64,000 nucleotides of DNA from assembly GCF_030063185.1 (NCBI RefSeq), contig NZ_JASISP010000013.1:1-64000 (forward strand). Direction: 5' to 3'. The notes under the pieces were generated by a model. The model was not told the origin of the DNA, made no database searches, and saw nothing but the letters and a program-made list of their open reading frames with translations. The first letter of the stretch is position 1. Each line of letters begins with the position of its first letter. Shown in pieces: positions 61,518-64,000 of the stretch. The DNA is from Arthrobacter sp. H35-D1 (GTDB lineage Bacteria > Actinomycetota > Actinomycetes > Actinomycetales > Micrococcaceae). A program made the position numbers and the translations under genes.

Positions 61518-61999
61518 AGTCCATTCTTAGTTGCCGCCTGCAACAAAAACAATGCTTCGGGCTGCCGGGAAAACCCAAAAAGCAACGATTCGGGATTCCT
61601 CGCGGTGGTGGACTAGGATGGGCTCGATGCCACGGGTCTTTTGCGGATTCGCTTCGTGTGGCAGTGACTGCGCTCCTTGGAGCCATGGAAAGCAGGAGGT
61701 GGACCGCACATGGAAGACGGACATAGTCGATCTACCGCACCGCGCGAGCTCAGCCTGCGCCATCGGGAACCAGCCTCCTACTAATCCCCACCACCGGCAG
61801 CGGCACACGGAAAAGGTCCGTCGTGCCTTGCGCAGTGCAGGGCAGCCACGCAAAAGCCGTGCAGCAGCCAGGAGCTTTCCTTACGGCCATGGGGGATTCA
61901 CGCGGTAGCGCCTTCGCTTTCGCCACCCATTTCCTGCACACTTTCCGCGGTTCCTCCCGCGGCATGATCGCGTGTGCTTTCACCGGAGGGAACCGGAGA
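61518..61999 (+). promoter_or_regulatory. Long leader region before mgtE, shared with the PKS promoter
   Basis: Between the divergent PKS and mgtE genes are 482 bases. A TAGGAT hexamer near 61615 could start a leader of about 370 nt for mgtE. The stretch has several possible short stems but I do not recognise an M-box or other named Mg2+ riboswitch. A leader peptide starting at ATG 61627 (MPRVFCGFASCGSDC) is possible but unsupported. Confidence 0.35.
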
Positions 62000-63358
62000 A
62001 TGATCAAGTACCCCGTCCAGACATTTGCGGACAGCGCCGAGCTTTTGACCAAGGGCCTCGCCGGCCAGGACCTCACTGCGGTTTCGCAAGCGCTGAAGCC
62101 CCTCAACGTGGCTGAGACCCTTGAACAATTGGAACGCCTGAACACCATCGACAGGGCCGTTGCCTACCGCACGCTGCCCAAGGGCCGGGCCATTGAGGTT
62201 TTCGAACGACTGGATGCGGCGCTTCAGGGCGACCTCGTTGCCGGTTTGCAGGAAGCTGAAGTCGCCGTCGTCTTTGCCGAGCTGAGTCCCGACGACCGGG
62301 TGGCCCTGCTCGATGAGCTGCCCGCTTCAGTGGCACATCGCCTGATTTCGGGGCTCAGTGAGAAGGACCGGGCCCTGACCAGCACGGTGCTGGGCTATCC
62401 CCAGGGTTCGGTGGGGCGCTACATGAGCCCCGAGTTTGTTGCGACCCACCCGCAGCTCTCCGTCGGCGAGACGTTGTTGCGGGTGAAAGCGCAGCTGGAC
62501 GACGCCGAGAGCATCTACACGATTCCGGTCACGGACACCGGCCGGCACTTGGTGGGCGTGTTGTCGTTGCGTGATGTGCTGCGTGCCGATGATTCCGCGC
62601 GGGTCGCGGAAGTCATGAAGCAGCCCTTGAGTTTCTTTGCCACCGAGGATGCAGAGGAGGCGGCCCGCTACTGTGCCGACGCCAAGATGCTGGTGCTGCC
62701 GATCGTCGACGCCGAGGACCGCATCGTGGGCATTTTGACCGTGGATGATGCGCTGCAAATCCTGGAGGACGCCGAAAGCGAAGACGCAGCACGTGCCGGC
62801 GGCTCCGAACCGCTGCGTCGGCCCTACCTGGCCACTCCCGTCAGCAGCATCGTGCGTGCCAGGGTGGTGTGGCTGCTGGTGCTGGCCCTGGGTGCAACGT
62901 TGACAGTCCAAGTCATCGGAGCCTTCGAGGCGACCCTTGAAGAGCAGGTGGTGCTTTCCTTGTTCATCCCGTTGCTTATTGGTACCGGCGGAAACACCGG
63001 AAACCAGGCGGCCACCACCATCACCCGTGCCCTCGCCCTGGGCGACGTCCGTCCGAGTGATGTTTTCAAGGTGTTTGCCCGTGAAGTGCGGGTTGGGTCG
63101 TTCCTTGGATTGCTGCTGGGTGCGCTGGGTTTCGTGATCGCGTCGATGTTCTTCAGCGTGCCCATCGGCTTGGTGATCGGCCTGACCCTGCTGGGCGTGT
63201 GCACCATGGCTGCCAGCATTGGCGGGCTCATGCCGCTGCTGGGCAAGGCCGTCAGGGCGGACCCGGCCGTGTTCTCCAACCCGTTCATTTCAACGTTCGT
63301 TGATGCCACCGGACTGATCATCTACTTCCTGATCGCCACCAGCATCCTGGGCCTCTAA
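62000..63358 (+). CDS. mgtE: MgtE magnesium transporter
   Basis: 452 residues from the ATG at 62000. Layout: N-terminal helical Mg2+-sensing domain (VAVVFAELSPDDRVALLDELPASVAHRLIS); tandem CBS domains (GRYMSPEFVATHPQLSVGETL, LVLPIVDAEDRIVGILTVDDAL); then five membrane helices with the pore signature GTGGNTGNQAATTITRALALGD. The first in-frame start lies at 61823, but the Ser/Arg-rich extension is not family-like. Confidence 0.94.
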   Translation: MIKYPVQTFADSAELLTKGLAGQDLTAVSQALKPLNVAETLEQLERLNTIDRAVAYRTLPKGRAIEVFERLDAALQGDLVAGLQEAEVAVVFAELSPDDRVALLDELPASVAHRLISGLSEKDRALTSTVLGYPQGSVGRYMSPEFVATHPQLSVGETLLRVKAQLDDAESIYTIPVTDTGRHLVGVLSLRDVLRADDSARVAEVMKQPLSFFATEDAEEAARYCADAKMLVLPIVDAEDRIVGILTVDDALQILEDAESEDAARAGGSEPLRRPYLATPVSSIVRARVVWLLVLALGATLTVQVIGAFEATLEEQVVLSLFIPLLIGTGGNTGNQAATTITRALALGDVRPSDVFKVFAREVRVGSFLGLLLGALGFVIASMFFSVPIGLVIGLTLLGVCTMAASIGGLMPLLGKAVRADPAVFSNPFISTFVDATGLIIYFLIATSILGL

Positions 63359-63608
63359 CCACCCAGGCTGCGCCCCGCCCCGCCGCCCAGGTACGCCGCA
63401 GCAGCCTCCCAGTCCCCAGCCGCCCCGCCCCGTACTACCGACGCTCCAGCAGTATCGGGCCGGTTATCCTCGACGCTCCTGCACTTTCAGGGGTGCCCCG
63501 GCAGACGCCTTCAGGCGATGTGCGGTGATCCATGGCAAACTCCGCAGCGGGTTCGCCGGGCTTGACTAGTTGGACAGTGCTTCGAATCTGGCTGTCGGTG
63601 ACCTGGCA
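63359..63608. other. Intergenic region between mgtE and the GntR gene
   Basis: No gene is recognisable. The stretch is C-rich and contains two similar segments, CGACGCTCCAGCA and CGACGCTCCTGCA, about 30 bases apart near 63440-63485. Confidence 0.4.
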
Positions 63609-63645
63609 GGCGCATCCGGGCTGCCTGACGTAGTCCGGATGCGCC
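63609..63645 (-). terminator. Terminator of the GntR gene
   Basis: GGCGCATCCGG (63609-63619) and CCGGATGCGCC (63635-63645) are perfect 11-bp arms. They lie 42 bases beyond the GntR stop. Confidence 0.75.
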
Positions 63646-63686
63646 TCTCCGCCTGGCGATTGGACTTCATGGCCGGTGGTGTTTCG

Positions 63687-64000
63687 TCACTTGAGGCCGG
63701 GTGGCGCCGGCCAGATGGCGCGGAGAATCCGAATCGTATCTTCGATGCCGGTGCCTTCGTGAGTGCTGGCACTAGCGAGGCGGCGGGCAGCTTCCAGCAC
63801 GGGCCTTGATGTCGTCGATGCGGTGGGGCTGACGCGGGTTCCGCTGCCCGTTCGGGTGACGAGAAACCCTTGGGCTTCCAATGCTCGGTAGGCTTTTGCG
63901 ACGGTACCGGGGGCAACTCCAAGGTCTTTAGCGAGCTGGCGCACTGAGGGGAGACGTTCGTCCGCTGCGAGCCGGCCGGTAGCGACCAGACCGCGGATCT
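63687..64000 (-). CDS. GntR-family regulator, YtrA type (5' end outside the window)
   Basis: The frame enters from the right edge as IRGLVATGRLAADERLPSVR and continues QLAKDLGVAPGTVAKAYRALEAQGFLVTRTGSGTRVSP, a complete recognition helix and wing. The protein has only a ~50-residue C-terminal tail (VLEAARRLASASTHEGTGIEDTIRILRAIW). Such short GntR proteins (YtrA subfamily) usually control adjacent ABC-transporter genes, which would lie beyond 64000 if present. Confidence 0.85.
   Translation of the reverse strand, partial: IRGLVATGRLAADERLPSVRQLAKDLGVAPGTVAKAYRALEAQGFLVTRTGSGTRVSPTASTTSRPVLEAARRLASASTHEGTGIEDTIRILRAIWPAPPGLK

Noticed and set aside
61531-61908. 125-codon open frame in the mgtE leader
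   Set aside because: No family motif, His/Arg/Cys-rich, and it overlaps what is most simply an untranslated leader; kept only as a leader-peptide possibility.

Overview
The window is high-GC chromosomal DNA from an actinobacterium, most likely a member of the Micrococcaceae (Arthrobacter in the broad sense). The evidence is the codon usage, several apparently leaderless GTG/ATG starts, a SAM-IV riboswitch (a class known from Actinomycetota) ahead of metY-metX, an LPXTG wall anchor, an efeUOB locus with a DtxR-like box, and an alpha2-type glycyl-tRNA synthetase. No rRNA, tRNA, phage structural gene, replication origin or CRISPR array was seen.

Layout. 1-3.7 kb is an insertion-sequence graveyard: the start of an ISL3-type transposase, an eroded ISAzo13-like fragment, a broken IS982 copy and a truncated PadR gene. 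In its midst lies an intact GntR-FCD-Cache fusion regulator with a strong palindrome in its promoter. 3.7-5.5 kb holds small membrane proteins of unknown role. 5.7-16.8 kb is a carbohydrate locus: a huge LPXTG-anchored GH101 endo-alpha-N-acetylgalactosaminidase, divergent from an AgaS-type SIS protein, a ROK kinase, a tagatose-6-P kinase, a tagatose-bisphosphate aldolase and a DeoR regulator. Together they look like a pathway for releasing and burning the Gal-GalNAc part of mucin-type O-glycans. An SDR pseudogene follows.

18.1-24.7 kb is a catabolic operon: MFS importer, GntR regulator, hydantoin-racemase-like protein without its catalytic cysteines, dihydropyrimidinase-like amidohydrolase and maleate-isomerase-like protein. 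It is followed by a BMP-type lipoprotein. 25.7-33.8 kb is a second, tightly coupled catabolic unit: BCCT transporter, LysR regulator, aldehyde dehydrogenase, an unrecognised 577-residue protein, an M19-dipeptidase homologue with an altered metal site, a DUF3726-like protein and RidA. These two units are the best places to look for undescribed biochemistry.

33.8-40.8 kb contains a cupin, an SRPBCC protein, the EfeUOB iron/haem system, a histidine phosphatase and a CPBP membrane protease. A 41-bp-period inverted/direct repeat array lies at 40.9-41.1 kb. 41.3-58.4 kb is mostly core genome: VOC protein, Tex, SAM-IV/metY/metX, a frameshifted DHA2 drug exporter, SGNH hydrolase, esterase, S4 protein, HAAS/PadR pair, lactonase, glyS, GNAT and YibE/F. 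58.3-61.5 kb is a three-gene type III polyketide cluster (PKS, methyltransferase, FAD hydroxylase) with the same gene classes as phenolic-lipid clusters of Streptomyces. The window ends with mgtE, which has a long leader, and the 3' part of a YtrA-like GntR regulator.
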